Positions 51,701 to 63,769 of a stretch of DNA of 64,000 nt are shown piece after piece (the first letter of the stretch is position 1; each line of letters starts with the position of its first letter). Location of the stretch: assembly GCF_009870125.1 (NCBI RefSeq), contig NC_046680.1, forward strand, positions 18,929,501-18,993,500, given 5' to 3'. The translations under genes and the position numbers were made by a program. The DNA is from Drosophila pseudoobscura. Lineage: Eukaryota; Arthropoda; Insecta; Diptera; Drosophilidae. Below the pieces are notes generated by a model. That model made no database searches and was not told the origin of the DNA. It saw only the letters and a program-made list of their open reading frames with translations.

Positions 51701-52539
51701 TATATCTCAATTTCCATTTTTCGCCTTCCGATTTGTATGTTCTTTCCTCTCATGCTGTTTTTTGTTGAGGCTTTTTCTCTGCTTTCTGCCTCTTTGAACT
51801 GCAATTAAGATCGCTTCCACTCATCGGCGGCAACTGTTGGCCTTGTCGCTTTGCTTTTGCTGCCTGTGGATACAATCAAGGTGTTACAAAGAAAAGGTGT
51901 TGCTCAGCAGTGCCAGCCCAAAGTATGTCAAAACAAGGTGAGCTTAGGACAAAGACTTGTAATTGCTAATTTTGTAATAGTTGCCAATTTTTGTAGCTGC
52001 TCAGTACCTTGTATAAATATGACTTGTGGTATTTCTTGGTTTCGCTCATACTCTCTTCTTTCACTGCCTTGAATATTCTTCCCTTGCATCTGCTGACTGC
52101 GCTGTCGCTGCCTGTGCGGACTGCTCTGCTGTCGTTTCATTTGCATTCTTATCGCCGCCTCTCTGCCGCGTTTAAATGTCGCCAGCATGAAACTTTTTTC
52201 CTTTCCAACCATTCACATATACATATGTATGTGTGTTTGCACTCACTCTCTTACTCAAAAGCTCTGCCAATTTTTTGTTGTTGAATTTAAAATGTTTCTT
52301 CTCATGTTTATCTTCTGTCACATGTGCGTATCACTGCTCTCGCTCTTGTTAGCCTCCTCTTTTTTTCCCATTTCTCTAGCTGTTGATTTTTGATACATGA
52401 AGGGTCCCTGCGGTGTTGTTTGCCTTGGTGGGAAGTGGGAGTTGGGTAGGAAACTGCGAAAGGTGACTGTGATTCCTCTCCTTTGCTGGTTTCAGCATTT
52501 CAAATTTCTGCGAATTTTAACATCCAGTATTTCGAGAGG

Positions 52540-52625
52540 ACACGGGTATATCGGATTCCTGAAAGTGAATGTAACATCTTTCCATACATGAGCGGAAAAA
52601 GAGGGTATCTTGTCTGATTTTCTAA
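52540..52625 (+). mobile_element. INE-1/DINE-1-like element relic
   Basis: ACGGGTATATCGGATTC, then CTGAAAGTGAATGTAACATC, matches the block order GGGTATATTAGATTC...GAAAAGTATGTAAC of INE-1-like elements. About 40 bp further, AGAGGGTATCTTGTCTG resembles the family's other GGGTATC end. The body between is missing. Recognition is by eye. Confidence 0.55.
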
Positions 52626-54129
52626 TTAAATAATTCCATATAAAATACATTAAAAGTTTGAAATATTCTCGAAAATGTGTAGTATCGTATATTTCTAGGT
52701 ATTGGAAATTCGACTATAGACTCCCGAACCTCTTGGGGATAAGTCAACGTATGTGGGTGGGTGCGTGGATGGTTTGAAATCTGTCAAGCGAGTCGGATAT
52801 CTTGGGTGCTGCTGTGTAATCAAGACTCGCGGAAGGAAACATGCCCAACGGCTAGGAATCAGAGGCGGAAAGTCTTCCCCCAGCCTTCTGATAAAGGATT
52901 TGATAAGGGAATGTCAGAATGACATACGAATTAGATGCTAATGATGGGACTGCCGGGGATTACCCCTGATGAAGAGTCATTTGTGGAATTTTAAGCTTAC
53001 ACAGACACGAATGCTGCTGCCCCGCAAAATTGCTTTACTTTCACTTCAAAAGGCGGTTTCCCCATCTCCATACCGTCTGAGCCTGGAAAATGTTTACGAA
53101 ATGTTGATCCAATGAAAATCCGGCCGAACCGAAAGTCAATTCATTTCCAGCAAATTGTTATTTCAATTGTCAGCACCTCCTTCTGGGCCACACGCTGTCT
53201 GACTTCTGTATCTCTATGGCCCACTTGCTCCACTTCTCCCGGGTGCCTCGTCCTGTGTACAACATACCAGTACCATAGGCAGTTAATTTTGTGCTTGTGA
53301 CTGCAATAAATTTTAAAAGCACATTTCCAATGAAAGAACCGAACTGAAAATCAAATGAAACGAAACGAAACGGAAAACAATTTTCTGCAATTTCACTAAA
53401 ACGACATACCAATTGTAGTGTACGGGAGGAAAGTGGGGGTCGCAGAGTGGACCCAATGACACACATGTGTACATATGTGCCGTTCCTGGACAACAATCGA
53501 GAATCGATGGAAGCTCGGACTCTGCTCTCGGGACGCAGTGCACTTTTAGCCCCAGCGACAGCCACAATTGACGACAAATGAAATTGTTGTTGGCCAAAGT
53601 GCAGCGTTTAAGGAGCACACACTCGGACAAACTCACACACACTCAAATATGTAGCTACAGGACCCTGCATTTACTTAGCTTTCCATATTCAGTTTTATGA
53701 CACTTTTTATAGTCATTTTAAAATTTATGTAAATACGGTCTAGGTATTGACCACTAAGAGGGGGAGTAGAATTAATTTGAGTGGAAATTGCTGAAGGTTG
53801 AAATGCATGAAATTATATTTGAATGAAACTTGAATGCTAGAAAACACACACAATTTCATTGTTTGAAATGTTGAGACAAAAATGTTTTATTTTCTGTGTA
53901 ACTTCGTGAAATTTATTGGTTATTTGAAAACTATGATTTTAATTTCGTATTTTGTCTGTTCTATCTGCAACAAAGGAACCTGGTCGGCTGAGAAACCCCT
54001 GACTTGAGCTACACTTGCCTACAGAGAAGGACAGGCACAAGTGAGAGAGCCAGGTTGATTTTGTTTAATTAATTGAGGGGCAGTGCGTTTGGGCAGTGCT
54101 TTTGTGTGTTCGGAGGGAGGCGCAACGAG

Positions 54130-54215
54130 GCAAACATTTGTTTTAATTATTATGAAATGCAAATTGCATAATTAAAAATGTTAAATTCATTTTAATTTTT
54201 AATTACAATTAATTT
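54130..54215. promoter_or_regulatory. AT-rich cluster of homeodomain/POU-like sites
   Basis: In 85 bp there are about eight TAAT/ATTA cores plus ATGCAAAT-type and GCATAATTA motifs, next to a GC-rich CCGCCTGCTGCAG block. Such clusters occur in developmental enhancers, but AT-rich DNA also gives them by chance. Confidence 0.25.
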
Positions 54216-56071
54216 GAGGCCGCCTGCTGCAGAGAGTAAAATGATTTCCGATGAAACGAAAGATGTAAAACGGGGAAATGAGTGTGTATGGATGGTTTAA
54301 TTGGTATCCGCGGAATGCCCATTAAACAGAGGAATCCCTGATCCTATACACATAGAAATCATGTCAAAAATTTGAAATTGCCTTGAAAAATCCTCTTATC
54401 AAAGTGATTTTTCGCAGCACTGCCCAATGCTTGATGATGGATGGTGCATGTGAAGCAATCAAATGGTCGTAATGTCATCCACACCCGCCATAAGTGGATA
54501 CACCCACACACACACTACCAGTAGCACAGGACACACAACCACTCACATATGACAGGAAACGAGGAGTAGGACGATGGATGATGATGATGAGTCACTTTGG
54601 TCACGAAGCTATTTTTCCGCTTGATTACACGATAAATGAAAATCAAACGTTTGATTGCTTAATGCCATGGACTTAGGGTCATCTGCAACACCACCTACCA
54701 AAGCCACCACCCACTCCGGAACTCCAGAAGGGCTGCAACTTTGCGAAAGTATAAGCGTCCAGAGGGATAGAGGTAGAGGACGAGATAGAGAGAGAGGGAG
54801 TCACATGGCAGAGGCAACATTTCAATTATTTATATGCTCGTTTGTCGCCTCTTCTTGCACCACCCCCTAAGCATTGGGGTGGGGACATGTGTGAGTGTCT
54901 GCGCACGTGTCTGATAACCCAATGGATGCTCCAACACTTGACTGCTTTCTCTCACTTCTATTACCACTTCCACTTCTATCTCCAGTTATCATTTATTTCC
55001 TTTGGACTTTGACTGATTTTCTGATAGTTGAGTGCGTTCTCTGGCCACAGTGAGAGCTTAAAGTTATTGCCCAGTTCCAGTCCAACACCTCTTTGAAGGA
55101 GCGTTGAGGTTGTAGGTTGCTTTCGTACTTTGATTGATTTGTTAATCTCAAAACGAAATACAAATTAAAAGCTTTTTGTTTTGCCACGAGCCCAAGACAA
55201 TCCCAGTGCCATCCTTCTGCGAGGACTCTACCTAAACCGCTTATGTTAATTAAATTTTCGGGGCTATTCAATGTACAAAGTTAAGAGCTTTCTTCACCCG
55301 CAATCAATCAATCAGAACAAGCGTCTTAGGGAGCGTCTTCCTAGTCCCATCTTGGGTTTGCTTTTGCAACTACGTTCTCGATGGGAATCTATTTACATTT
55401 TTGACTCATTTCGTTTTGTGGGTTAAGTGGGGCAAAAAGGGTTTAAGTTTAGGGCGGCAAGGGGGCTTCGGTTGATTTCTATCCTACTTATTGATGAGGT
55501 GCCAGAGTCCGTTCCAATAGGAGCGGAGCAATCAATAATCAAATGCTGACTGAGACAAATTAGAATGTATTTTAGAAGATGAAGAATTCAAGATTTAGAA
55601 AAGAAATTCCTGTTAGATATATACTTATTCCTCTCTTATTATATCCTAAACCGATTTCCTGGTACCTAAAGTGTCTTAACCAAAGTTGGAAGCATTCCTT
55701 CCTCTCTTTTTCAGTTAAGTTCCTTTAGTATCACTTTTAGTTCCACTTCAACACCCTTACAACGCCCCGAGGCGACACTGATAGCTTAACTCGGACGCAG
55801 ACTCGACGATTGACACTTGATGAATGGTTCGCTGACTTTGAAAATCTCAATGTCTCAATGTCTGCGACACGTTCACACACCACTGATTTTCAAGTTCAAG
55901 CGAAAGACCTTAGAAATGTGCACTTTTAATTTCAAATAGAGATATATAGATTAAGATAAAGATAGTAATATGTAGAAAAATGTACAACCTCCCTTTGGTT
56001 AATAGTAATATTTGGCACAATTTGATTTGATTGCAGTCCATCTTCCATTTCCCGATTTCCCGTACAACCCC

Positions 56072-57735
56072 TTAGGGTCTCGCCAGCTGGCAGTTCTGAA
56101 CTCTCGCATAGTTTTCCGTGTAAATCAGATCGCAGATGGCAGCATTGTTGTCGAAGCTCATCTCCGACACCTTGAACTCCGGATTGATGGCTATTTTAAG
56201 GATGTACGAGCCAGGACTCAGGTCCGTAACGTCCACCCATTGGCAATCCAGATTATAGAGGTACACATCGGAGCAGTTGATGGAGATGCCTAAGAAATGG
56301 GCTGTAGAGAAGCAACCTTAGCGGATGAATGGTTTTCCTCTCACCCTGGTCTCCATAGTTGGCGCAATTGTACTTCTTGGAGACTCCAGGTAGGCAGGTG
56401 CTGTCCTCCAGACAGAACGATGCCTTGTGGCCCTGAGCGACCTTCCGACCGCTCAAATCGAAGATGTCAAAGGTGGCAAATACTTCCATGCTGTGAAAGT
56501 GCCTGGTAAGAGAGGAATGAGAGTGCTCTTGAGTGCTCAACGGAGAGAACAGTAATCTACTCACATGTGGCACATGTGCCACTCCCACTGACTCTTCTCC
56601 TTGAAGGGGCGGAAGTCCGCATTGCCCGCATTGATGGCGGCCGCAGTGAACTTCAGGAGCCTCCTTGTGCGATACCGCCAGTGGGGATCGTCGCGCTGTA
56701 TCTGATAGGCTTCGCTGGCCACGCAGTTTTCCTCCATGGCGCACTGCATCAGCAGCATGGGTCGATCCTCCAGATGTGCCGTCTGCTCAATCTCCAGGTA
56801 GTCGATCACCAGATCGGGCGAGGAGTAATCGCAGATCACGGCCGCCACATGCTGCCTGCTCCCGTGGCAGCTGACGACTCCTCGGATCGGATCATGGTGT
56901 AGGCAGTCGGCCAGTTCCGTTTCGTTGCCGTAGCACTCGCTACCACTGAGGACGGGCCGGGAGACGTTGGAGCCCCCGAAATAGTCCGTCTGGAAAGCCT
57001 CTCGTGCGTAGCCGAGGCCCAGCTGGCGACAAACGACGTTCGCCTCCAGGAGGCCCCAACCGTCGGCACAGATGCTGCCCCAGCGTCCGCCATCCAGTCT
57101 CACCTCCACGCGGCCCTCGTTCCGCTCTCTACCGCCCCGCAGTTGAACGTACAAGCGGGAGCGCGAGTGAATGGGGAACTTGGGTATATCCTCGTTCCTG
57201 AGGAGGGGCTCTGGTATCAGTGCATCATCCGGGGGATTGCATTCCACTCCCGCTGCCTCTCCCGGCTCGCAGTCGTTCTCGCCCCATCCCTCGAAGTGGC
57301 ACTCGACCAGCTCCTGTTCGTGGCCCTCACAGAAGAGATTGTCCATCCAGAAGCGACGCCGGGCGGGTCCGAAGTAGCCGCTGTGCGTGTACCGCCTCAT
57401 TCCGGGAAAGCCCAGCTGCCGGCACACAATGTGTCCCTCGGTGGCATCCCACTCATCGTCGCAGATTGCGCCCCACTTTCCATTGTGCAGCACCTCAATG
57501 TTGCCTGAAAGATAGGCGTGAGTCTATGAGAAGCCTTCTCTGATCAGCTCTCACCTTCGTATTCATTGTCTCCTCCGACTAATCGAATGGCTCCCTCCTC
57601 CTTGTTGAGGGCTTTGATGTACTTGTGCACCAGCCTCCGCCGCTCCAGGCGTCCATCCTCCAAGGAACGATGCTGCACTATGCCTGCAGCCAGGTGACAC
57701 CAAAGTACAGACACGTACCAGAGTCTAGGAACCAT
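56072..57735 (-). CDS. Loxl2: Lysyl oxidase-like protein 2, two SRCR domains plus LOX domain, four exons
   Basis: Exons 57735-57555, 57504-56565, 56502-56345 and 56289-56072 join in frame to 498 residues; introns are 50-62 bp, GT...AG. Lysyl oxidases oxidise lysine side chains of extracellular proteins such as collagens to aldehydes for cross-linking. A signal peptide (residues 1-20) is followed by SRCR1 (about 50-150), SRCR2 (about 180-285) and the catalytic domain (about 288-495). The copper site W367-E-W-H-M-C-H-M-H-F-H377 (ligands H373, H375, H377) is intact and reconstituted only after splicing of exons 2 and 3. The quinone cofactor residues are present: K400 in G-H-K-A-S-F-C and Y436 in C-S-D-V-Y, aligned by me to human LOX K320/Y355. 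Two SRCR domains fit fly LOXL-2 rather than the four-SRCR vertebrate proteins. The enzyme should be active. The gene symbol follows the fly two-SRCR type; the paralogue Loxl1 has fewer SRCR domains. Confidence 0.93.
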
Positions 57736-57796
57736 TATGAAGCTGAAACCAAGATGCGATCCTTGCGCACATTCAACCGCCTCGACGTTCGCTCGA

Positions 57797-57804
57797 GAAC
57801 TGAA
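57797..57804 (-). promoter_or_regulatory. Candidate initiator of Loxl2
   Basis: TTCAGTTC on the minus strand fits the fly Inr consensus TCAKTY and lies 66 bp upstream of the ATG. I see no TATA box about 30 bp further upstream and no convincing DPE, so this is tentative. Confidence 0.3.
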
Positions 57805-57867
57805 CGCGGCTTGAACAGTTGAACGGCGAACAGAATCATTTAACTATGAACTTGCCAGCTCCATAGA

Positions 57868-57912
57868 TACAAAGATAGATAGATAGGTAGGTAGGTGGGC
57901 TGCTAGGTAGCT
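57868..57912. repeat. (GATA)n/(GGTA)n microsatellite upstream of Loxl2
   Basis: AGATAGATAGATAGGTAGGTAG followed by GGTGGGCTGCTAGGTAGCTAG: tetranucleotide GATA and GGTA units just upstream of the Loxl2 promoter. It may vary in length between strains. Confidence 0.8.
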
Positions 57913-59794
57913 AGAGATACGGTTCAGAAGCTCGCTCATCTGACGTCAGCGACAGACGAGGGCGCAGATCGAGAGCCGATCCAAATCCAAAGCTGAATCG
58001 GAATCTATTTTCCGCACGTAGCACATATGCATGTCACTTAATGAGTTTTCCAGACAACATTTTGAGGCAACTCTGACATTGCCGCACTCTTTGGGGGATC
58101 TTTCAACCAATAAAACCAAATCTAAGCGCACTGAGAAAAATGTACAGAGACGGAGGAGAAAACATGAAGAAATATTTTCAGAGGCATAAATTAGTTACAT
58201 CTTTTGGAATGAATAAAGCCACCATATATTTTTCGAATTTCCTTAACTGAAATTTTTCTCAGTGTATTGGCCCAAGACCTTGCAAATATTGCTCCATAAA
58301 CAAATTCGAAAAGGAAGCAGAAGCCCATGTATCATAAAACACGAGATACCAACAATAAAGCACTATTAAATATATTTCTCACAGACATTACCAGCATTTA
58401 ATGAGAGCTTTGTTTGAACCCTTAACCTCCACCTCCACCTCCAACCAGACCTTCCCCGCCATAAAACCATTGCATTGCAAAATTCAAAATCCAAATAAAA
58501 ATAATGAGAATGAGAATGAAAATGAAAACATGGAAACCGACGCCATAATTTAGTGACTGAACACGACCCACATATGAATCTGTTGTGTGTTTTGAATGGC
58601 AAAGTCATCGTCATCATCCAACCATCCATCGAAATCCACAGTGAGCCAGCGGGGGGAGTGAAGTCCATTACTTTTGGCATGCGGCCATTTGAAACATTGC
58701 ATGCAACTTGGCCAACATGAACTTGACACTGAAACAACAGCAAACAACAAGCGGAAAACACATGGAACACTGGGAGATACTAGTACAATAAAAGCGAAGC
58801 CACGCCAAGCGGTAATGAGGTTTACCCCGTTTTGGTGCGGATCGTTGCATGTAGAGGGCTGGGGGCAATGTGTACGGGTGCCTCATTAGCAAAAGTGCCA
58901 GCAGCCCAGTCGTAATTGGAAATCTAACTCGTTTAGGTCAGCGGCAGCTGCAGAGAGTGAGATAGAGGAAGCTCAAAGCAGATAGAATGCCAGATAGAGA
59001 ACTGAAACCCATTGAAGCGTGGTTTCCATACATTTGCTGGATAGATTTTCAAGATCAATGTGGATCATAGAACGGAACAATTCTCTAATCATGTATCTCT
59101 GACGGATGAATGACAGTTCGTTGTCAGGCAGAACAAAAGTGTGGCATGGATATGGGAAAAGGAGTGCCATAGAACCTAATCTTATTCGAGCTACAAGGCT
59201 ATATGTAATATAATTGGAAGCTCTTTTAATACAACCAACCAGCAGCTAGAAATATTCCAAAAAAATGCATGAATATCCATAGCTACATACTAGTAAATAA
59301 CCAGCCATATATGCACTATAACCCAAAATACTCACCAGCTATGTAAATATCTCTTCGAATGCCCGCACGAACGGATCATAAATATTAGCCGGGGAAATTA
59401 ATTGGATAAACGTTTTACGATATTGAATTATGATGACCGGAAGGGGGAAACAGATAGGACTCTAACGTTTGACCGGACATATTCCCACACAATTCACGAG
59501 AGGGGGGGAAAACTTTATGAGTGCGTAAATTCCATTTGGGTGGCCGCAAGGGCTGCACGGGCAGTAAGGACATGCCGCAATCCTGGCGCAACGTCATGCA
59601 CAAAGGTAATAAAATTCGATAGAAAATCGTGTAATAAAATCATTACACACCAGAAGCAGCATCAGGAGGGGCAGGCGGAGGCGGGGAAGAGCCACAAGGA
59701 GGACAACGTCTGCTCTTTGGCTATTCCCTGCCAATCCGAACACTAAAATCAAACTGGTCTGGCAACGCCACAGGCGACGAACCAATCTGCCCTT

Positions 59795-59910
59795 TCCAGA
59801 TCCAGTCCCTGCGCTGCGGCTCCTCCAGATCCACTCCCTGCGCTGAGGCTCCTCCAGATCCACTCCCTGCGCTGCGGCTCCGCCACATCCACTCCCTGCA
59901 CTGCTGACTC
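59795..59910. repeat. 29-bp minisatellite, four copies
   Basis: Four head-to-tail copies start at about 59,795, 59,824, 59,853 and 59,882. Each holds CCAGATCCACTCCCTGCGCT followed by GCGGCTC or a close variant, and the fourth copy is more diverged. The 29-bp period is not a multiple of three, so translated copies fall in different frames. Minus-strand ORFs across the array (Gly-Val-Asp-Leu-Glu-Glu-Pro-Gln repeats) are therefore artefacts. Confidence 0.93.
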
Positions 59911-61518
59911 TCCTCCTGAGACATAAAAATGGCAACGTGTGCTGCTGGCCAAGTCGGAAAAACGGCGACAACGACAGCAGCCTCCTCTTTGGACCTACAA
60001 TAAAACGAAGGAAAAGTAGCGCAAAAGAGGACAAAGTGGAAACCAGCAGGAAAATAATTTGTGTGGGAGTTGCCCACCCTCAAGGGATCCCCGTAATGGG
60101 GCGGGGGCACAGGGAGGAAAGAGCCTAAGAACGGATAAAAAGTGGTTAAAGGATATTGAAAGGCGGTAAATTGCTTTATTACTTAAGTGAGCCCGAGATG
60201 ATTAGGTTCACGTTTCGCAGTTCTGCCTTGTGGCTGCCTCATTAAAACGACGATTGGACACTGGACGTGGAAAATGGAAAATGCAATGGAGGATAGCAGT
60301 GGAAAGGCGAACCCATTAACTGAGTGTTAACATGGTACAAACGACTTGGAACATAATGGGTAAGCAGGGCCATTAACAGAGCGAGAACAGGGCTCAACAG
60401 ATTACAGCTGTAGAAGGCCTTCTAAAAAAAAACTGGTAACTAAGCCCCAAGCGATGTACATATGTCTTTAGGACAGAACTCCATTGCAATTTGAGTTTGA
60501 GCTGGATAGGATTCCATGACGATGTACTGAGTCAGAATTTATAAAGAATCAGTTTAAAGAAACAATGCATATTCTCAAGTACTCTTAAAAGTCCTTTCAA
60601 GGACCCGTTTAAAAAACAAACCTATGCTCTCTCGAAAGCTACTCGTATTACACTCGATTGCAAACAGAAGCCCATAACTTCATTTAGCCCAAAGACAAGC
60701 AACGACAAGCGATGGCATTAAATCTCTTCATAATGATATCATACAGTCCTATCATAAGTATGTAGCGGAGCTCATTGGGACATTAATAAAATTGGATGAC
60801 GCGCTGACAGCATAAATGTCACAGAAAATGCTATTAAAACTAAATTATAGCCGGCATAACCATGATTCACGAGCGGCAAGGCCTCCCATCTGCGAAAAGA
60901 AATCATAAAAAAATACAAAATGCCAAATTTGTAGCTAGCTTTGGATACAAAAAATGATTATTAATTCTTAATAAGAAGGCGAAGAATGCAAAAAGAGAAA
61001 TAAAACAAAAGTTGTATAAAAATGTGGCAAGTGGAGGGCTTGTATCTGTGGTCCTGCCTTGAAAATGTGCCAAAAAAAAATATATATATATTATTCTCCA
61101 CAAAGTAGAAAAAGAAACCATATTTTTCTATGGTTCACAATCAGTGAATGCCCTGCCTTTAATACCCCTTTTTTATGCGAATTTCAATGGAATTTGTTCA
61201 GAGGAGCTGGCACGAAACCAAAATAATAAAATTAAAATGCGATGGTTCGAAATTCAGTCAGTCGGACAGGCAAAAGTACGACGAAGCAATAAAAATAATA
61301 ATGAAATCAAAGGAATAAATCCCACAGAGAGACAGGGACACACAAGTCTCGACGGAGCGGTCACTGTGGATGGGCAGGGGAGGGACATTGGGAAAATGGT
61401 TCGTCCGTTTCACGTTGGGAATTATAATGAGCTTTCGCTGGTTGAAAGAAGAAAATTTCATTCGGCGAATTAGAAATTATTACTGTCCTCAAGTTTAAAC
61501 ACATAGAAAAGCTTACTA

Positions 61519-61935
61519 ATGTGGGAAATTAGGGGAAACAATCTCAATACATGTATCTACTTTAAAGAGCCATCCCTTGACCATCAGTTTTTAAAAAGTT
61601 CTACCCCAAATGCCGGTATTCTTATTTCTGATTTACTGAAGCGTTCAGATACGATTGAACTTCCTGGCAAGCTGGCGACAGTTTATCGCAATTCAATGGC
61701 ATTCGGGGCATGCACTCAGCATCGCATCATTTCGAATATGTATTCGACATATTGTGTACGGATAACAGGTGGCTTTTCCGGTCTTCAATTTCTGTTTCCT
61801 TCATTCTTTTTTCTTGCATCGCTGGATACTGATGTTTGCAAGCTGGGAAGGAATGATTTTTATTCACCACTCACGATACTCTGTAGCTTGAAGGAAAGTG
61901 TGCGATTTTGTGTCTGGTCTGAGGACTCTACTTAG
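61519..61935 (+). CDS. Weak candidate orphan ORF, 138 codons
   Basis: A single open frame from ATG to TAG with a balanced amino-acid mix, six cysteines and one hydrophobic stretch (L-Q-F-L-F-P-S-F-F-F-L, about residues 90-100). AATAAA follows the stop by about 65 bp. There is no recognised domain, clear signal peptide, Kozak-type context (TAATATGT is poor) or promoter. A chance ORF in AT-rich DNA is the main alternative. Confidence 0.15.
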   Translation: MWEIRGNNLNTCIYFKEPSLDHQFLKSSTPNAGILISDLLKRSDTIELPGKLATVYRNSMAFGACTQHRIISNMYSTYCVRITGGFSGLQFLFPSFFFLASLDTDVCKLGRNDFYSPLTILCSLKESVRFCVWSEDST

Positions 61936-63416
61936 TGGACTTAGGGTATGGCAACAGGATATACACATAACAATTTATGTAGATCTAACATTGGGAATGC
62001 AATAAACATACAGAAGTGGGTATGTATTTCTGGATCTATTCACCTTCTATGAGTACCAGAGAATAAAGAAAACCATCCAGTATAAAGCGGAGCCATTCTC
62101 CTATAAAATCTTCTTCCGCACTCACAGTCCTCACATAACAATAAATATCCAATATGAAGCATTGTAAATATTGCCAGTCATATATTTTTAGTCAGCCCTT
62201 GTAAGAAGTAGCGATAGCTACATTGTATTTTATTTGAGTTTATTCCATTTTATTTTAATTTCGTCTTTGGGCTTACCCCTGACTTAGGCTGGGGCATGCC
62301 CCGGGGACAGAGACGGCCAGCTCTGTGTGGGGGATTTGCGACAAAAAGTTTTCGCTTATGCTGCTGTCTGTCTTTCCAGACAACGTGTGCAAATATTGAT
62401 TTTGGGATTTTTATGAAGTCAAAGCTCAAAAAGCAAGCAGGCAAAATCAAAAGAAAACAGGAAAATATCTTCATAGAACCAGCAGAATAGTCAATAAAAG
62501 ACTATATGAATATTGTATGCCCATGGAAATCAATTAATTTTTTGCCCCAGTTGCTGGATGTTCTACCACTTTGTGGGCTGCTAATTGAATTTGCCATATC
62601 ATAATATACTCCAGTAAAATAATAAATAAATCCAGTGAACAATGGTGCGATGAGTTTGCAAGAGAAAAGAGACAAAGCCACATGTTCCATATCATGGAAT
62701 TTGTCCCTGTGCAGACTAAATGAATTATGTAGCATGTCTAGCCATTTAGTGCCATAATTCAGAGCAATCTATAGCGGCACAGACAACACCCATCAGCCAT
62801 CAGCCAACCAATAAAAAGGAAAGCCGGTGGGTACGGAACCTAAATTGCAGTCCAGACAAATTGCATTTGCATAGCGTAATTGGAAAATGTCGCGTGTGGA
62901 AAAAATACATAGAGCTTAAATGATTGAAAAACTATAATGACTGATGGAGCTCAAAGCTGTAACAAAAGAGATATCTAAATAGAATCGACATAGAGTAAAA
63001 TGGGAGGGATTTACCTTAATTTTATGGCGGAATATATTAGGATAATAATTAGGATAAGTCATAGGGCATTCCCTGGCCTGAGCACTCACATCAATCTCTT
63101 ACGATGATTGAGTGCGTCAAGACGTTTACTTTGAGCTTCTGGTATTTTTTGGGATGTTTATATATATACTACCATGGTTTTAATAAACATTATTCCATGC
63201 TTTCCGTTCTGCAGCTTTCCATTCTAGTGCTTTCTCCTTCACCAGCACGAATTTTCGCTTGAGATGATCCCTAGGTTTTTCCGTCATGATAGGTGCTCAG
63301 TTAAATTTTGTTTACTTAAAAAATTGATTTAAAATTTTTCTGCAAAAAATAATATTTGAAAATCAGAATCTTTGAAACTTGGCGGTGCGAGTGCGGACCC
63401 AAGCCCCTTCCACGTA

Positions 63417-63726
63417 ATGGCCGTTGCAGTGCGACTAGTGGAAGCTCTGACCCTGGTCACCATACTGGGGCTGATTATCTGTCTGAGCCTGACCGTGATC
63501 CTCGCCGAACGTTCTATTAGTTTGATCATGACGTTTCTTGAGGTGAGAATTGTACTTCTATTCGAAGGTTGCTAATAATCATTCTCTAATAATTCTGCAG
63601 CCAGCTGCGAATATAGCACAGTTTGGGCTGCATGTTATTGAGAAAATTCTGGTGTATGGCCTACTCAGCATATTGCGTTTTGTCAATACGGTGGCCAAAA
63701 CTCTGCGTATTACGGGTCTGGCCTGA
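63417..63726 (+). CDS. Small membrane-type protein, 83 residues, two exons
   Basis: Exons 63417-63542 and 63601-63726 flank a 58-bp intron (GTGAGA...TTCTGCAG) with a good branch/pyrimidine region, and join in phase 0 to 83 residues. Residues about 9-30 (A-L-T-L-V-T-I-L-G-L-I-I-C-L-S-L-T-V-I-L-A) form a strong transmembrane helix or an uncleaved signal anchor. The second exon adds an amphipathic hydrophobic helix ending in a basic tail (K-T-L-R-I-T-G-L-A). I do not recognise it. Support comes from clean splice sites, in-phase exons, a GTAATGG start context and a poly(A) signal 30 bp after the stop. The in-frame upstream stretch has no earlier ATG. It could be a regulatory micropeptide of a membrane complex (inference). 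Confidence 0.65.
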
Positions 63727-63755
63727 GGATCGCTTACCGCCTGTCAAAAGTTACC

Positions 63756-63761
63756 AATAAA
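63756..63761 (+). terminator. Poly(A) signal of the 83-residue protein gene
   Basis: AATAAA follows the stop codon at 63,724-63,726 by 29 bp, giving a very short 3' UTR. Confidence 0.55.
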
Positions 63762-63769
63762 TTTGTTGT

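Larger units (their letters stand above)
40400..56000. other. 15.6 kb without a supportable gene
   Basis: The longest gene-free stretch. ORFs are short, overlap on both strands and lack domains. It contains CA and GA tracts (41,190 and 42,761), INE-1-like fragments (41,433 and 52,540), a run of 11 G (50,364-50,374) and AT-rich, ATTA-dense blocks such as 54,130-54,215. It could be a large intergenic regulatory region or an intron of a gene with exons outside the window. Small exons, microRNAs or lncRNAs are not excluded. Confidence 0.55.
57850..63360. other. Gene-poor stretch between Loxl2 and the 83-residue gene
   Basis: No confident gene. It holds the GATA repeat, a 29-bp tandem repeat at 59,795-59,910 and a 138-codon ORF at 61,519-61,935 listed separately as a weak candidate. 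The rest is AT-rich, with many short tracts of A. Confidence 0.55.

Noticed and set aside
59594..60110. Minus-strand ORFs with Gly-Val-Asp-Leu-Glu-Glu-Pro-Gln repeats
   Set aside because: They are translations of the 29-bp minisatellite. The period is not a multiple of three, and several registers are open at once.
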